In this document: one piece after another, positions 24,101-35,851 of the stretch | How positions within the stretch are numbered: position 1 is the first letter of the stretch | How the letters are laid out: every line of letters begins with the position of its first letter | DNA from: Xylona heveae TC161 | Taxonomy: Eukaryota; Ascomycota; Xylonomycetes; Xylonales; Xylonaceae | DNA: 64,000 nt | Reading direction: 5' to 3' | Assembly (NCBI RefSeq): GCF_001619985.1 | Contig: NW_017264195.1 | Span: forward strand, 1,240,001-1,304,000 | Position numbers and translations under genes: made by a program | The notes under the pieces: model-generated | Seen by the model: only the letters and a program-made list of their open reading frames with translations | Told to the model about the DNA's origin: nothing | Database searches by the model: none

Positions 24101-27100
24101 ATGGAGGAGGTTGCCTATCCGCATGAATCGAGCCTCCCCCATTCCCGGACACATAGCACTGGATATACAAGCCCTTCGCAAGATCACACATCCACTTTTC
24201 AAATTGATGAGGAACTTTTGATTCGAATTCGTGCACTGTTAGCGTCTCGCAATGAGCTGCATCCACCGAGGTCGCCGAAGCCAAGCGCCGACGTTTCGTC
24301 GCGACTTCACCCCATTGGCAGGGATTTTCTCTCTCAAATTCAGTCCCCGAGCTCAGCTGCAACTTCTGTTACTTCTGGCAAATTCCCAGAACAGCGCTCT
24401 GAACATTTGAGCAAGACCAACAGCGTCGCGAATCATGAAGCGCAGTCGAACAAACCAGTTGATAAAACTTCTGTCAATTTCTTGACCATCGTGGATGATG
24501 CATCATTACCTACCGAAGTTAAACAATACGATGGAGCTGGTCAAGGAAGGTGCGTTCTTGCAATGCCTTATTTGTTACGACTTTTGTACTCTAGTAAATA
24601 AATGCTAATATGAATGTAGCGTCTCCGGAAAACTTCATGACGAAAGAGATCCATTGAATGAAGCCAAGAAAGCTGACGATCTTGCGCCTTTGCCAGAATC
24701 TATGGTGAATTCAAGCAATTTGTATCAACAAGGCACTATTCTCGGGAACTCTTCAGCAGCGACAATCTCCGTTGATGCAGAGTCTGTTAAGCAGGACAAA
24801 TTTGAGAGACCACCCATTCCTGGAAGTTATTTTTCCGAAGATGATATTCAGCGGGAGTCGAAAGGGACTGAAGATGCTACTATGGTAGATAGAGTCGAAA
24901 TCCCAGCACATAATGTCACTCTTTCTGCTGAGAATGCGCTCATTGCTTCAACAGGCGGTGCATCCTCTAGCGGTACGATGTCCGGCCCAGCGTCTGGGCT
25001 CAGTATGAGTATACACAAAGTCGCGCCATATAGTACCAATGCTGGGCCTAGTTCTACAATTCGCTCAATATCCCCGAGACCATCTGTCAGGTCTGCTTCT
25101 TCAACGAAATCAATTCATCATCATCTCTTGAGACCATCGGCATCGCCAGCCGAGTTCAGTCTTCCAGCGCCTCCACTATTGTCTATCAATGGGAAAGGAG
25201 CTGTTTCTTTTGGGACGGCAACTACGCCAAAGCTTCGGGAGCAGCAGGTCAATAGCGCGGCGAGGAGAGAGAAATCACCTCTCTCGTGGAATTACCGAGG
25301 GATCGAGAAAGACAAGCACTTATCCGATTCACTCGCTGATACCTCGCTCTTAGAGGGTGACGATGTCAAATTTGACCGTAACCAAATTTCTGCCAAACCC
25401 GTTTCGGAGGTAGGCGCGTTGGTAGCTGAACCGACTGTAGCCAATGAGGAAGCAAAACGTCGTGATGTAGAGGATGACAACCAGCAGACACGGGCTGTTC
25501 CTCTTGCAGAAAAGGAAGTTAACCAGCACACATCTCCCCCGACTATAGCTCGTCAGAATACCTCTACGACACATGCAACTCAAACTTCTCCGACTGTGTC
25601 CGATCAAATCTCTACTGCTGAAAATGAGCCAGATCCCTTATCAACCCGCAGACCCTCGACATCTAGGGCAAAATCAAGTGACTTATGGCGAACAAGGTCA
25701 TGGCTCCAGCAAATGCTCGGTCGAGAACCAGGGAAAGTGGTTTCGAGAGACTCTAGGGACAATTTCACCGTAAGACCCATCTCGTCAAAAAGATCCAATC
25801 TCCGTCAGCTAGAATCGGGAGACATGCCTACAGAGGGGACAAATAATGAAGGCATTGTAGGCGGGAGTGGAAAGGCGACTGAATCATTCAATAGGGTGAT
25901 CACGGACCTGGAAGGATTGCTCCACGAAGCACTATCTATCGCAAGACAAGCCACGGACAAAGAGCACACGAAAGACTTGCCGGCGGCCATAGAAGAGCCT
26001 GCTATGAGCTTGCACAACAATGAGACATCGAGGCGCGAATCAAAACTGGTCACTGCTGACAGTCAATGGAGGAAGCCTTCTCTTTCTCCTGAGAAATCGC
26101 TTGATGATTTGGTTGTATATGACGAGCCGCTGCTCGCTAGACGCGGAATTGACTACTCATCATCCAGTTACGACTCTGACTCTGAGAGTTCGTTTGAAAG
26201 CCAAAGCACACAAGTATCAAACCTTCGCAGGGCAATATCACTTGGTCAATTACCTACGAGACGTGTTAAAATTGATGACTTGGCCACAATTACTAATTCC
26301 ACCGATACACCAAAGGAACGTCAATATGTTAAAACACCTTATCCACCCGCGACAAGGAAACCGTCACTAGCACTGGGAGCTGAAGTTCACGGTTTGGGAT
26401 TGACTCCCAAATCTTCTAGATATAATTTTGTAAATCGAGCTGCAATGAACTTGCCTGAGATGCAGCCACCTCACCTGCTCCAAGGAGCCTCTCGAAAAGT
26501 TTCAATCGAGCCAGTTCTATCTCCTCATCAATCGTTTCACATTGCAAGAGATTGGGCATATCCAATTGATATGCCGGCTCCCAGCATTGCGTCTTCCTCG
26601 ACTGACCTGAGCGTGTCAACTTTGGAGTCAGCAGGATTACGGATGCGACGTCCAACTACTCTATCTAAACCATCCGCAATTAAGTCGCCTTCAAAAGAGC
26701 AGGTTGCATTTGTGATGAGGGAGAAGGGCAACCCGCCAGTACTTCCGTCAAGAAAAGATGTTCGAAAGCACATCAAGAGATACAATGAGCCCCCAATCCA
26801 ACCACGATCGAGCTCCTCTCATCTTCTAACTGCTTCAATGGCCGGTTCTCCTATTGAGCTACGTCAAATCGGAGACCCTGGCCCACGGTTCAGCGCCAGC
26901 CGGCCAACAGTAACAGAGTCTGCTAGCTTTTCTGACCCTGAATACTCTTCTTACGGAATCAGCAGAAAGCCTAAGCCTAGGCCAGGAACGGATGGGTACG
27001 CAGCAGGGTATTACAATGGCAAATCCGAGGATGACAAGACATTGGAGCAGCTGGGATATACGAAGACTGTGTCAAGCTCTAGAAGTCGCCAAGATTTCCA

Positions 27101-29049
27101 AATCCAGGAACCGAGTCAATCCATTTCGAGCAATTCACACCGACGGCGCAGGATCGCAAGAGATTGGCCTGTTTCCAAGAAGCGCTATGTTGCAACTATT
27201 ACATGCATCACAACTGCACTTATTGGATGTATAATCGGTATCTATGTAAGAAATGGCATCAAGAAAGAATGCAAACTCTGAATTCGACTGATTATCTTTT
27301 ACACAGGCAGGTGAAGTGCCGAAGATACAGTACAGAATAGCTGATCAGCATCACTATGCGATCCTTGGAAATGTTGTGTAAGGCTTTTACGTGAGCTTCC
27401 CGTTGCAATTGGTCTCATGGTAACGCTCGTCAGATTATATTTTGGAATGGCCATCTCAACTCTACTTTTCTGGCCACTGCCAATGCTACATGGCCGCAAA
27501 CCGTACACTCTGGTGGCCTTGGCCTTGGTTCTGCCACTGCAATTTCCTCAGGGGCTAGCTGTGAGCTCAATGCGCTCGCCAAATACACCCACTTACCGTG
27601 TTGGGATTTTGCTTCCCAGAGCCGCCACTGGCATTGCGCTGGGATTTCTGAACATCAATCTGAAAGCTACGCTGCTTGACCTCTTTGGCGCCTCATTGCA
27701 GAGTACAAGTCCTCATCAGGAGCTTGTGGATGAGAACGATGTTAGGCGCCATGGCGGAGGCATGGGCGTGTGGCTGGGAATTTGGTCGTGGTGTTTCAGC
27801 TGTTCAATTGGCGTTGGCTTTTTGATTGGTGCCTTTGTCATTAATAAGCTCGAGCCAACATGGGGATTTTGGATTGTTGTAATTCTGACGGCGGCAGTCT
27901 TGCTTCTCAACGTGCTGATTCCTGAAGCACGTCGCAAGGCCTATCGTCGGTCAGCTCTGGGAGAAAGAAGCGCCTCAGACATTGCTCGAAGAAACGCCAA
28001 AGGCGAGGTTACGTTGCATTTGAAGTATACTGCTCCCTTGTGGTGGGGCGAAGAGGTGGTCTCTGGAATGGTGTTGTGTAAGAGAATGATACAGCAGCCC
28101 GGGTTCATAGTGCTCTCCCTCTACTTGGGATGGATTTATGGCCAAATTGTGATGGTAGTCGTGGTGAGTGAGCACGGGAGCTCCGGAACAAAAAGGTGTT
28201 AAGGTACTGACAGAGTAACTCAAGCTTTTAGGAGCACTCACATCCCGGTATTACCGCTTCCGTCCGCCATATGTAGGGCTATGTGTTGCAGCCTTGCCCA
28301 TTGGCGGCTTGATAGCGGTGCCGTTTCAAAAAGCCTCCTTATTCAGTCGGTCCCGCAGTCATCCCCCGAGGACTGATAGTATGACGTTTCAAAAGCGTGT
28401 CACTTGGACGTCGCACCTGGTGCGAAGGGCAATTTTCATGATTGTACTTCCTTTTGCTGGTCTTGCTTACACGTTGACTTCTACGGGGCCGCCGATGCAC
28501 TACATGGCACCAACTTTTTTTGCAGCATTGATCGGATTTCTCTCCAATCTTGCCATCGCCGAGTGCCACGGTTTGATTATGGAGACGTACGATACCTCGG
28601 ACTTGCAGCCTGGCATGACAGGTCGGCCGCGCGGAAACAGCGTACCTGAAAGTGTGCGTAAGAAGCGAACAAGTTATTCATGTTTTCCACGTGTCAGTGC
28701 AGCAATTGCCATTTCTCAGACCTGGGGTTTTTTGATTGCTGCAGCAACGACGGCAATAGGAGGACGCGTGGAGCGGAAAATTGGTGCACAAGCTGCTACC
28801 GGGTGCGTTGCGGGTGTCTTACTAGGACTGACACTGCTCCTCATCTCAGTCTTATGGAGATTCCGCCAGGTGCAGGTGATCCCAGATGCAGTCTTCGGTG
28901 GTCGTTCACCGTCTGTCGTATCAGAAGGTTGGCGACCGGTAGTAATTGGCAACCCAAGCGGAAAGATGAGACGAATGAGCGTACTGGAGCTAGGGAAGCA
29001 GAGCCGCTGGACGGAGATCCGTCGCCGAAACAAGCTCTTTTCCTTTTAG
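24101..29049 (+). CDS. MFS transporter with a cytosolic N-terminal head of about 1000 residues
   Basis: Five exons: 24101-24549, 24620-27245, 27307-27377, 27434-28163, 28225-29049; about 1566 aa. All phases agree. Residues 1 to about 1005 are serine-rich and disordered. The first helix (VATITCITTALIGCIIGIY) ends exactly at the exon 2 donor, and exon 3 continues AGEVPKIQYRIADQHHYAIL into the next helix. Eleven further hydrophobic helices follow, giving twelve, with TM3 region LHGRKPYTLVALALVLPLQF, TM4 region VGILLPRAATGIALGFLNIN and TM10 region FFAALIGFLSNLAIAECHG. A charged loop of about 90 residues separates the two six-helix halves. It resembles fungal MFS proteins sometimes labelled polyamine- or drug-type, but the substrate cannot be read from the sequence. 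Splitting it into two genes at 27281 would be wrong: the stop there lies in an intron. Confidence 0.85.
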
Positions 29050-31740
29050 GTTCGCTTTGTTCCTACGCAAATCGCCACTGACGCGAGTGGTTGGCGCGCG
29101 CCAATACGCACAGGTAGGTGGTTGCAACGTAAGTGTGCTACTTAGAAAGACAGTCTTACAGCAAATGGGACCATGCGGGGGCCGGTATTGCATTGTCTCT
29201 CATGTATGTTTGAGACACGAAAAGTCACGGCGTCGGCAAAGGTTGAAAACGGAAGTATTAAACCATACAGAGTGTTGGAAATACTTTTCAGCACGAAGGA
29301 GACAGAGATTTAGTTGTGAGCAATTATGATTATTATTATTGTTACGATTATTATTATTTGGCAAGATGTCTAATCGATGCATTCGTTGAGCAAATTTTGA
29401 TGTCGAAGTCATTATCAGAGTCTGATCGGGATTTAGGAATGATAGGGAACAAGGCATCTTATCCACCTTCTAAACATCATCATCATCATTTTCTCAAAAC
29501 TCTGTATCACATTTTTGAAGGTGAAACCGGTTCAGCAAACACTACAATATGAGGCTTTATCATACACTCTTAATATGACGGATGGGATCGGAGAGACCGG
29601 ATGTGTCTCGCTTGGACGAAAGATCTGATTTTCACAAGGAGTGCATGTTTGAAGACAGATGACGAAAGTGGATATCCATATGGAAAGACAATTGCATCAG
29701 ACCAGCCAAATTCTCTAATTACGAAATTGATGGTCTAGCCCAATCGCCTTGGTTGCTGCTCAGGGCAAAGGAAGAGAGGAACTTCACTTCAGAATATTTT
29801 GTGTAATCGACATACTTTTTGGTAGTATTTATCAACTTGTTACTCAACCGTTTCTCGATAATTACTCGATCATTACTCAGGGCTGTTAGTCGTCAATTTT
29901 ATCTCGGAAAAGGCGGATCTGCCCGACTACGGAGGGGCAATCTAGGCGTCTTCTATGTCTGTTCTAGTGCACTTCCTATCTGGGACAAGTCAACCGAGGA
30001 TGATGCCATCGAGAATATGCGTGATTGGCTGGGTGCGATTGGGAATGGTCGTCACAATCTGAAAGTGTTACGTTACGAAAAGGATCAGATGGGAGCAGAA
30101 GGAAATTACAGTGGAATTACACATTATTACTGACGACAGAACATGTTGTTTCTGCAGCTTGGGCTATTCATGGAAATTAAGAGCAGTGAAAAAGATCCTA
30201 GGGAAAAATGACAAGTGGATCATCCCATGGGCGACCTGGAACCCATGGATGCTTGTTTTCTTGGGCTTCTCGAATGTCTGCAGTCATTCGATGTGGCCCC
30301 TTCTCCTTGCAGGGATATTCGCAGTCGAAAACGGTGTCCTATCCCACCCACCCTTTGCACTGTCATTGTGCATGTTTCCCTCCATCTGCCCTGCATTTCT
30401 TTTTGCCACTCGCCCTCTGAGTCTCTCTCTCTTCTCTGGGTACTCGGCAGTGTGTGGATGTTTTTTGACGAAACTCTTTCTGTTCTGCCATTTGTTCAAA
30501 CGAACCCGGATGAGGTCATTTGAATTGCCACTCCAGGACCGTCCTTCGCACCCTTTCCGTTATTTTTTCCCGATGACCCCGTTGGCTGCATTCCAAAGGT
30601 CGACCTGAGCCTAACTTGGCCAATCTTTGAACCGAACTGGACTGGTCTGGGCTGGGACTGACGAATGAGCGAGCATTTGCCGAAGACCAAGAGTCGCTCT
30701 GACTGCTCGACAGGGTTACTCCAGCTGCCACCATTACACCACGCCGTCGCTCACCACCCACGCCCATCGATCGCGTTCCTTCTAGTGTCTGTTCTGGAAG
30801 GCCGAGAAAGGGTCCCGCAAATGACACGGTCAGGCACCCAACGACGAATGATTGATCGGCCAAGAGAAGATGTCTCCACATTCCTATTTTCCCACGCTTT
30901 CCCTGCAACCCCTTTGAGCTCGTCTCTGTTCGCGGTTCCTTGAGCAAACGCAAGCCAACCCACTTTTCCCCTCCTCCCCCCCTATCTCCGTCCAAACTCT
31001 TCCCCGAGCGTCAGCCGGTAGGGCGGTATTTTGGGGCTAAACACCGACCGGTCTTGGTCTGGGCTGGATGGGCAGAGGATGGGGGATCCACCCATCCCAT
31101 ACCAAACCAGGAACCCAAGGCAGTCGACGGTGTCTAGGGAAATGGTTGATGTGAGCGATAGATAGCAATTCCGCCCCCCATGGTCGTCCCCATGCTTGAT
31201 TTCAACTGGCGCCCACCCGCTGTCGGAATTCTTACTTCAGCCTCGTTGATCCCACCCTCCGCGAATCTCAACTGTCTTTTGATCGCTCCTAGGGCTGCAA
31301 CGGCAATCGAACCAGGACTCGTCGCGTACGCCATTGAACCTCTTTCTCTACCATCTAACCGCCCTCAAGTCTCCTTTTGTGAGATCGACGTCAGAACGCT
31401 ACCGCTGTCATATTTTGTTGCACAGTACAGTACATAGGCCGGCGCCTATTGTAGGCGACTCGCCGAGGACACACTACATTGAAAGTTACCAATTTTAAAT
31501 CGACCGAATTTGCGCCGCCGCCCGAGTGGTTCTATATATCCAGACTGCATCGCAACAAATTCTCCATGTCCAGATAACACACCTTTCGTCTTCCTTTCTC
31601 TCTTATCGTCGCCAATCCCGCTTTGCAACACTGGATTGTCGCGGTTTGAGACACCATCCTGGGTGACAGCAACAGAGCGTTATCACATCGTCACCATCAT
31701 CTGTCCATAATCTTCATAATAACTGCAACGACCCGCCACC
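29050..31740. other. Intergenic, about 2.7 kb
   Basis: Between the MFS gene and the plus-strand gene at 31741. ATT-type triplet runs lie near 29326-29360. Open frames around 30111-30995 overlap on both strands and have no protein-family features. CT-rich blocks at about 30350-30480 and 30960-31010 are leader-like. A TATATAT element at 31533-31539 lies about 200 bp before the next start codon. A non-coding transcript cannot be excluded. Confidence 0.45.
31533..31539 (+). promoter_or_regulatory. TATA-like element upstream of the 31741 gene
   Basis: TATATAT 202 bp before the ATG at 31741, in an otherwise GC-moderate promoter. Position fits a core promoter with a leader of 100-170 nt. This is inference from motif and spacing only. 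Confidence 0.3.
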
Positions 31741-32571
31741 ATGTTTGAGAACTTTTCCTTTGGTGCTCCGCCGCCTATCTCATCGAAGGTCGCCGCCTTC
31801 ACACACTCATGGAATTCTGTTGGCCCTGCGCCTGACGACGTTAGCATTTCACCATGCGCATCGCCCATCCCATACGGCGACCTCACGTCACGACCACCCC
31901 GCCGAGGAGGAGCCGCCGCCTGTGTGTCTCCTCCCACGTCTGTCACCGACCTATCGCAACACTTTAGTCAATACAACCTTACGCGAACACAAGCACACAC
32001 GGGGCCAATATGGTATGACCCATTCGCGAACACCAAACTGCCCGTATCAGCCTCGCCACCCGTCGACGAAGGCGTCTTCTGCGACTCTGAATCCGAACCA
32101 AACTCTCCTCCACGCGCTCCGTCCCCTTCATCCTTTACTGCAATCCGTCAACGCCGTCAGGCAAACACACAATTACAGTGCGATCCGGGACACCTCAAGT
32201 CGCTCTCCACACTAGTCCAGCAGATGGTTACAGAGGGCCACCAATGTTGCGTGCACTCGCCACCCTCCTGGATGACAATGAAGAGCCGCGCATCGCAGTC
32301 ACCCCCGCCGCCGTCTTCTCCCGGTAGCGCCGGACCGTCCTCGTCCTCATCCTCGTCTTCTTCCGAGGCTGGAGATGCCGACGAGGCTGCCGAAGAGACT
32401 ATGCGCCGTCGGCGACGCACTTCGCCGCGATCGATAATGGAGCCTTCCAGGGTCCGCAAGAACTCCGACATGAGCTACAGATCGTCGTCAAATACTCTGT
32501 ACGAATATAATCGGAATCGAAGACAAAGTGCAGTCTCGACAAGCAGCAAGGTGCGCAAGTCAGGTCGATAA
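31741..32571 (+). CDS. Small serine/proline-rich fungal protein, function unknown
   Basis: Single exon, 276 aa, with CCACC before the ATG, a good initiation context. The first 25 residues (MFENFSFGAPPPISSKVAAF) and the segment SVTDLSQHFSQYNL look conserved and partly amphipathic; LKSLSTLVQQMV near the middle may form a short helix. The remainder is S/P-rich, with a nine-serine run (about 32338-32365) and a basic tail (RRRRRTSPRSIMEPSRVRK) suited to nuclear localisation or phosphoregulation. No enzyme or membrane motif is present. I recall similar short proteins as conserved hypotheticals in filamentous ascomycetes but know no function. Confidence 0.78.
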   Translation: MFENFSFGAPPPISSKVAAFTHSWNSVGPAPDDVSISPCASPIPYGDLTSRPPRRGGAAACVSPPTSVTDLSQHFSQYNLTRTQAHTGPIWYDPFANTKLPVSASPPVDEGVFCDSESEPNSPPRAPSPSSFTAIRQRRQANTQLQCDPGHLKSLSTLVQQMVTEGHQCCVHSPPSWMTMKSRASQSPPPPSSPGSAGPSSSSSSSSSEAGDADEAAEETMRRRRRTSPRSIMEPSRVRKNSDMSYRSSSNTLYEYNRNRRQSAVSTSSKVRKSGR

Positions 32572-32901
32572 ACGACACTACTTGAATGCGCATCCACAAA
32601 TTCACTTCCATCCTCATCCTTCTTTGACAGACATTGATATGTTGGTGGTTGGAATCTTTTCTTGTACAAATATATTTTTATTTCTTATCTCGACTTTTCT
32701 TTTCACACCACAAGGTGTCGGAAAGACTTGAGTCGTACTGTACTATTATTAGAGACCTTTATAGAGCGCTGGAAGGCGGAAAGGGGAATGGGAATGGGTA
32801 AAGGGGAACGCAATTGCATCTTTTTCTGGCTTGTATCATCAGGGCGTCTTGCGTCTTTTGTTTACATATTCCGGGCGCAAGCCGTACCGACGGCGTAGGA
32901 G

Positions 32902-32922
32902 TTTTTTTTTTTTTTTTTTTTT
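32902..32922. repeat. Poly-T run (21 T)
   Basis: An uninterrupted run of 21 T on the plus strand, 330 bp past the stop codon of the 31741 gene. Its length is likely variable and prone to sequencing error. Confidence 0.85.
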
Positions 32923-33160
32923 ATGTACTACTTACTATCTGGTGGACCGGGACGACGGCGGGCGGGGTTTATTATCTTATTCAACATTTTTTCGGTAATT
33001 ACTCTACTGGTTCGTATAGGATAATCGGGGTGTTTATGAGCATCATAAGCTATAGCATATTTATACATATTTTATATACCTCTTCATCTTCTTCGTCCTC
33101 GTCGATGTCGTGGTCTATTGTTTGTTTTATCGCGTCGGTTCATTATTTCTTATTATACGG

Positions 33161-33248
33161 TTTATCATTTTTCATTCTCATTATAGTTTATCATGCATCA
33201 TTTCTCATTCTCATTATATAGTTTATCTTTTTTCATTCCCATTTCTCT
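33161..33248. repeat. Imperfect tandem repeat, three copies of a TTTATC...CATTCTCATTATA unit
   Basis: Copies start at 33161, 33187 and 33222, each opening with TTTATC and containing TTTCATTC or TTCTCATTC followed by CATTATA or a decayed form. Copy lengths are about 26, 35 and 27 bp. It looks like a degenerate AT-rich minisatellite outside genes. Confidence 0.6.
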
Positions 33249-33780
33249 TATCTCGTTGCTCGTCATATCGATCACCATGTCCCTTCCTATCAGCCAGGAT
33301 GCTATCGTCCAGGATGATACTGTTTATGCTGCACATATCGTTTACTCTTCGGCTGGATACTGGCGACTGGTCTCAGGCCATAGGTCATAGGTCAATTAAA
33401 TGAGGAATCTACCGATCACACCTTTTCATCCGGTGCTATCCTGTGCTATGCTACACTACCGGAGTATATTATCTATGTTAGTTTATGTTATGCTATGTTG
33501 TGTCTGAGGATCATCCAGATCTCTCATCCACAATGTCAATGTCCATCTGATTTATCTGCGGATATACGTACTTGCCTTGGGCATTCTGTTTGTCAAATGT
33601 TTTATTTTCTTTCTTCCTTTTTCTCAAATTTGTTTTCTATTTTATTTTTAGGGGAAGGGGAGGAAAGGGGAGGAAGGGATTTACAGACTATACGAGTCTC
33701 AACCTGAATGATGAATCACAGACATCTTAGCGACGCATCAGGCCGCCTTGCCCTCGCTCATGGTCTTATCTTCACTATCA

Positions 33781-33985
33781 ACGTACGGAGGTACTCTGTA
33801 CGAAGTACAGAAATACGAAGGGACTCTGTACGATGGGCCATGGTGAGTAGTCTAGAAGCGTAAGAAATGCTCTAGAAAGAATCTGGATCCGTCTACTTGG
33901 TACGGAGTACAAAAGTACGTTGTAATCGGAGGGGTCAATTGCGTGCCTATCAATTTGGTTGACGGGGGTCTATCGGAGTACGATA
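33781..33985. repeat. Cluster of TACGGAGTAC-like palindromic motifs
   Basis: Within about 200 bp are several variants: GTACGGAGGTACTC, CTGTACGAAGTACAG, TCTGTACGAT, GGTACGGAGTACAAAAGTACG and ATCGGAGTACGAT. The core TACGGAGTAC is near-palindromic. Such motifs are scattered between genes in many Eurotiales-type genomes. I do not know an established function. Confidence 0.6.
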
Positions 33986-34087
33986 AATATACATCCTCCG
34001 TAGTAATGGCTTCGTGGCCGAGTTGGCCGTCGGCGCATCGTATTGCGGCTCCAAGTTATCGCGCACCTGGCGCCTGGCACGCTGGGT

Positions 34088-34113
34088 ATGATGAGTAATG
34101 TCTGACTCATCAT
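34088..34113. promoter_or_regulatory. Inverted repeat containing a TGACTCA (bZIP/CpcA-type) site
   Basis: ATGATGAGT (34088-34096) and ACTCATCAT (34105-34113) form a perfect 9-bp inverted repeat with an 8-bp spacer. The right arm overlaps TGACTCA (34103-34109), the consensus bound by Gcn4/CpcA and related bZIP factors. It lies 1.7 kb upstream of the next start codon, so any target is unclear. Confidence 0.35.
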
Positions 34114-35851
34114 TCCTCGTACCTCGTACCAGATCCGGTCAAGGAAAGGACTGGAATCAAGCGTCAAAAGGACGGCGACCGGACGAACGACAAGTGACAA
34201 GTGACAAGAACCAAGGACCCTGTGGTCCTCAGTCAAGTTGGTCCATTGTTATGCTATTATGGTCTTTCTACTCTGCCGTACTTCATACACGTTGGAACAA
34301 ACAGGACAAGATTATTACCAAATCGCAGATCGCTGATCCCAAAGTCGCAGGCGACCTGGGGGGCACTTGGAGGTGGACCGAGTTGACCGAGGACGCGCAA
34401 CCCAATCCACTCTCCACACCGCACCGTTCTTACCACTAAAACCTGCTAGCTACGCAGAGCTACATACTGGCCAACAGTACTTCGTAATTGCACCATAAGT
34501 CTCCACTCTTCGCGCTTGGACAAGGGAAAGATTGTGGATAGGGGAGAAGAGCTCTCCACCAGAAACTAAGGAGTAAGGAGAAGCTTTCAAAATGGAAACA
34601 CAGGAATCCATGCGTGCTAAGTGGAGCTTCAACGATGGGTCGCGCGAGCACCCATTGGCTAATTATGCTATCAATGGAACCCACTCATCAAGTAGTAAGA
34701 ATTGTCCGAGTCCGAGCTCTCTCGCAACCCCGCGTCCCACCTCCCATCTCCGCATCCGCACTTGGTACGTGTGTTGCTGAGTCGTGTTGTTTGGGGGAAG
34801 GAGAGGGCTTCGTCGCCATGGTTGCGACAGCGACACAAATTTGCGGAACCCATATTTTGTGGGAGTCAAATTATGTGTTTGCTGAATGCATTGTGCTGGA
34901 GTCGCAAAGTCGATAAGACAAAAGTTTCCAGCGAGGGAATAATGACGCGTAGGTGTATATTTTGCACTGCTTGGGAGCTAGCTTTTCAGATTTGTGCCAG
35001 TTGTTTTGGACAAAGATGGACTATAGCTCCCCTAGAAACCTATTAGGTAGGTTGGCAGAGTGAGGTTGTAAGTTTGCCAGGGCACATTTGCAGCCTCGGA
35101 GCGCGTAGGGAAGGTAAATATGATGCGTCGCAGCCTGGGAGCGTCAAATGAACTCGCGTTTATCTCTAAATGCTGTTAAGTAAAGCCAGAAAGTAATTCA
35201 TTGAAGTAGACTATAATTTCAAGAGAAAGCGCACACCTTGTCACCCGCTCTATATAGGCCGAAATGTGAGTCAAGCTAAAGTCTTCTTCAGTCAGGGCTC
35301 AGTGGGCAGTGACATCGCTAGATCCCGGAGGAGTCGATCGGCCGCCAGCATTGGTAATAAAGGATACCTAAATGCATACTCCAATAATACATCTTCATCT
35401 TTTCCTCACGAATTCATCAATTAAAATATCGTCTATTAGCTGGCCTTGAAGGCGGATAAGTCTTGTGGGTGGGTCGCTTGGAAAAACAACGCAGAAGATT
35501 GGGTTGTGGCGTGAGAAGCTCCGGAAGACCCCTGGTTTTGCTAAGTCAACTTCCCCGCAACCCCCTGTGTGTGCCGGATTGGACGGGTGCGGAGGAGAGT
35601 GGAGCTCTGTTACGTCGATCACCCCAACGTTGAGCATTGAAGGTATTCGGCGACAGCAGCAAGAGGACTCTGAGCTTGAACGTGATGTCTAACTTGAACT
35701 TCACATTTCTGTTCGCCTGAGCTTCCAGCACAACTAGAGCTTTTCGATCTCCATCCTACAAAAATTCCAACCATCCACTGTCTATGCTTAGGCTCTCACC
35801 GAGAGCGAGAACAAGCACGATCGAAACAGCATCAATAAATCAAGGAACCGT

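Larger units (their letters stand above)
32572..35851. other. Intergenic, about 3.3 kb, rich in simple sequence and TACGGAGTAC-like motifs
   Basis: Contains a run of 21 T (32902-32922), a three-copy imperfect repeat (33161-33248), a cluster of CGTAC/GGAGTAC palindromic motifs (33781-33985) and a 9-bp inverted repeat with a TGACTCA site (34088-34113). Open frames here (up to 135 codons) overlap low-complexity sequence and are rejected. The right end is the leader of the gene at 35852. Confidence 0.5.

Noticed and set aside
30111-30995. Overlapping ORFs on both strands (up to 165 codons) between the MFS gene and 31741
   Set aside because: They overlap one another, have skewed composition from CT-rich sequence, and show no family motif.
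31290-31330. B-box-like GGTTCGATTGCC on the minus strand
   Set aside because: The flanking T-stem bases do not pair and no A box lies at tRNA distance.
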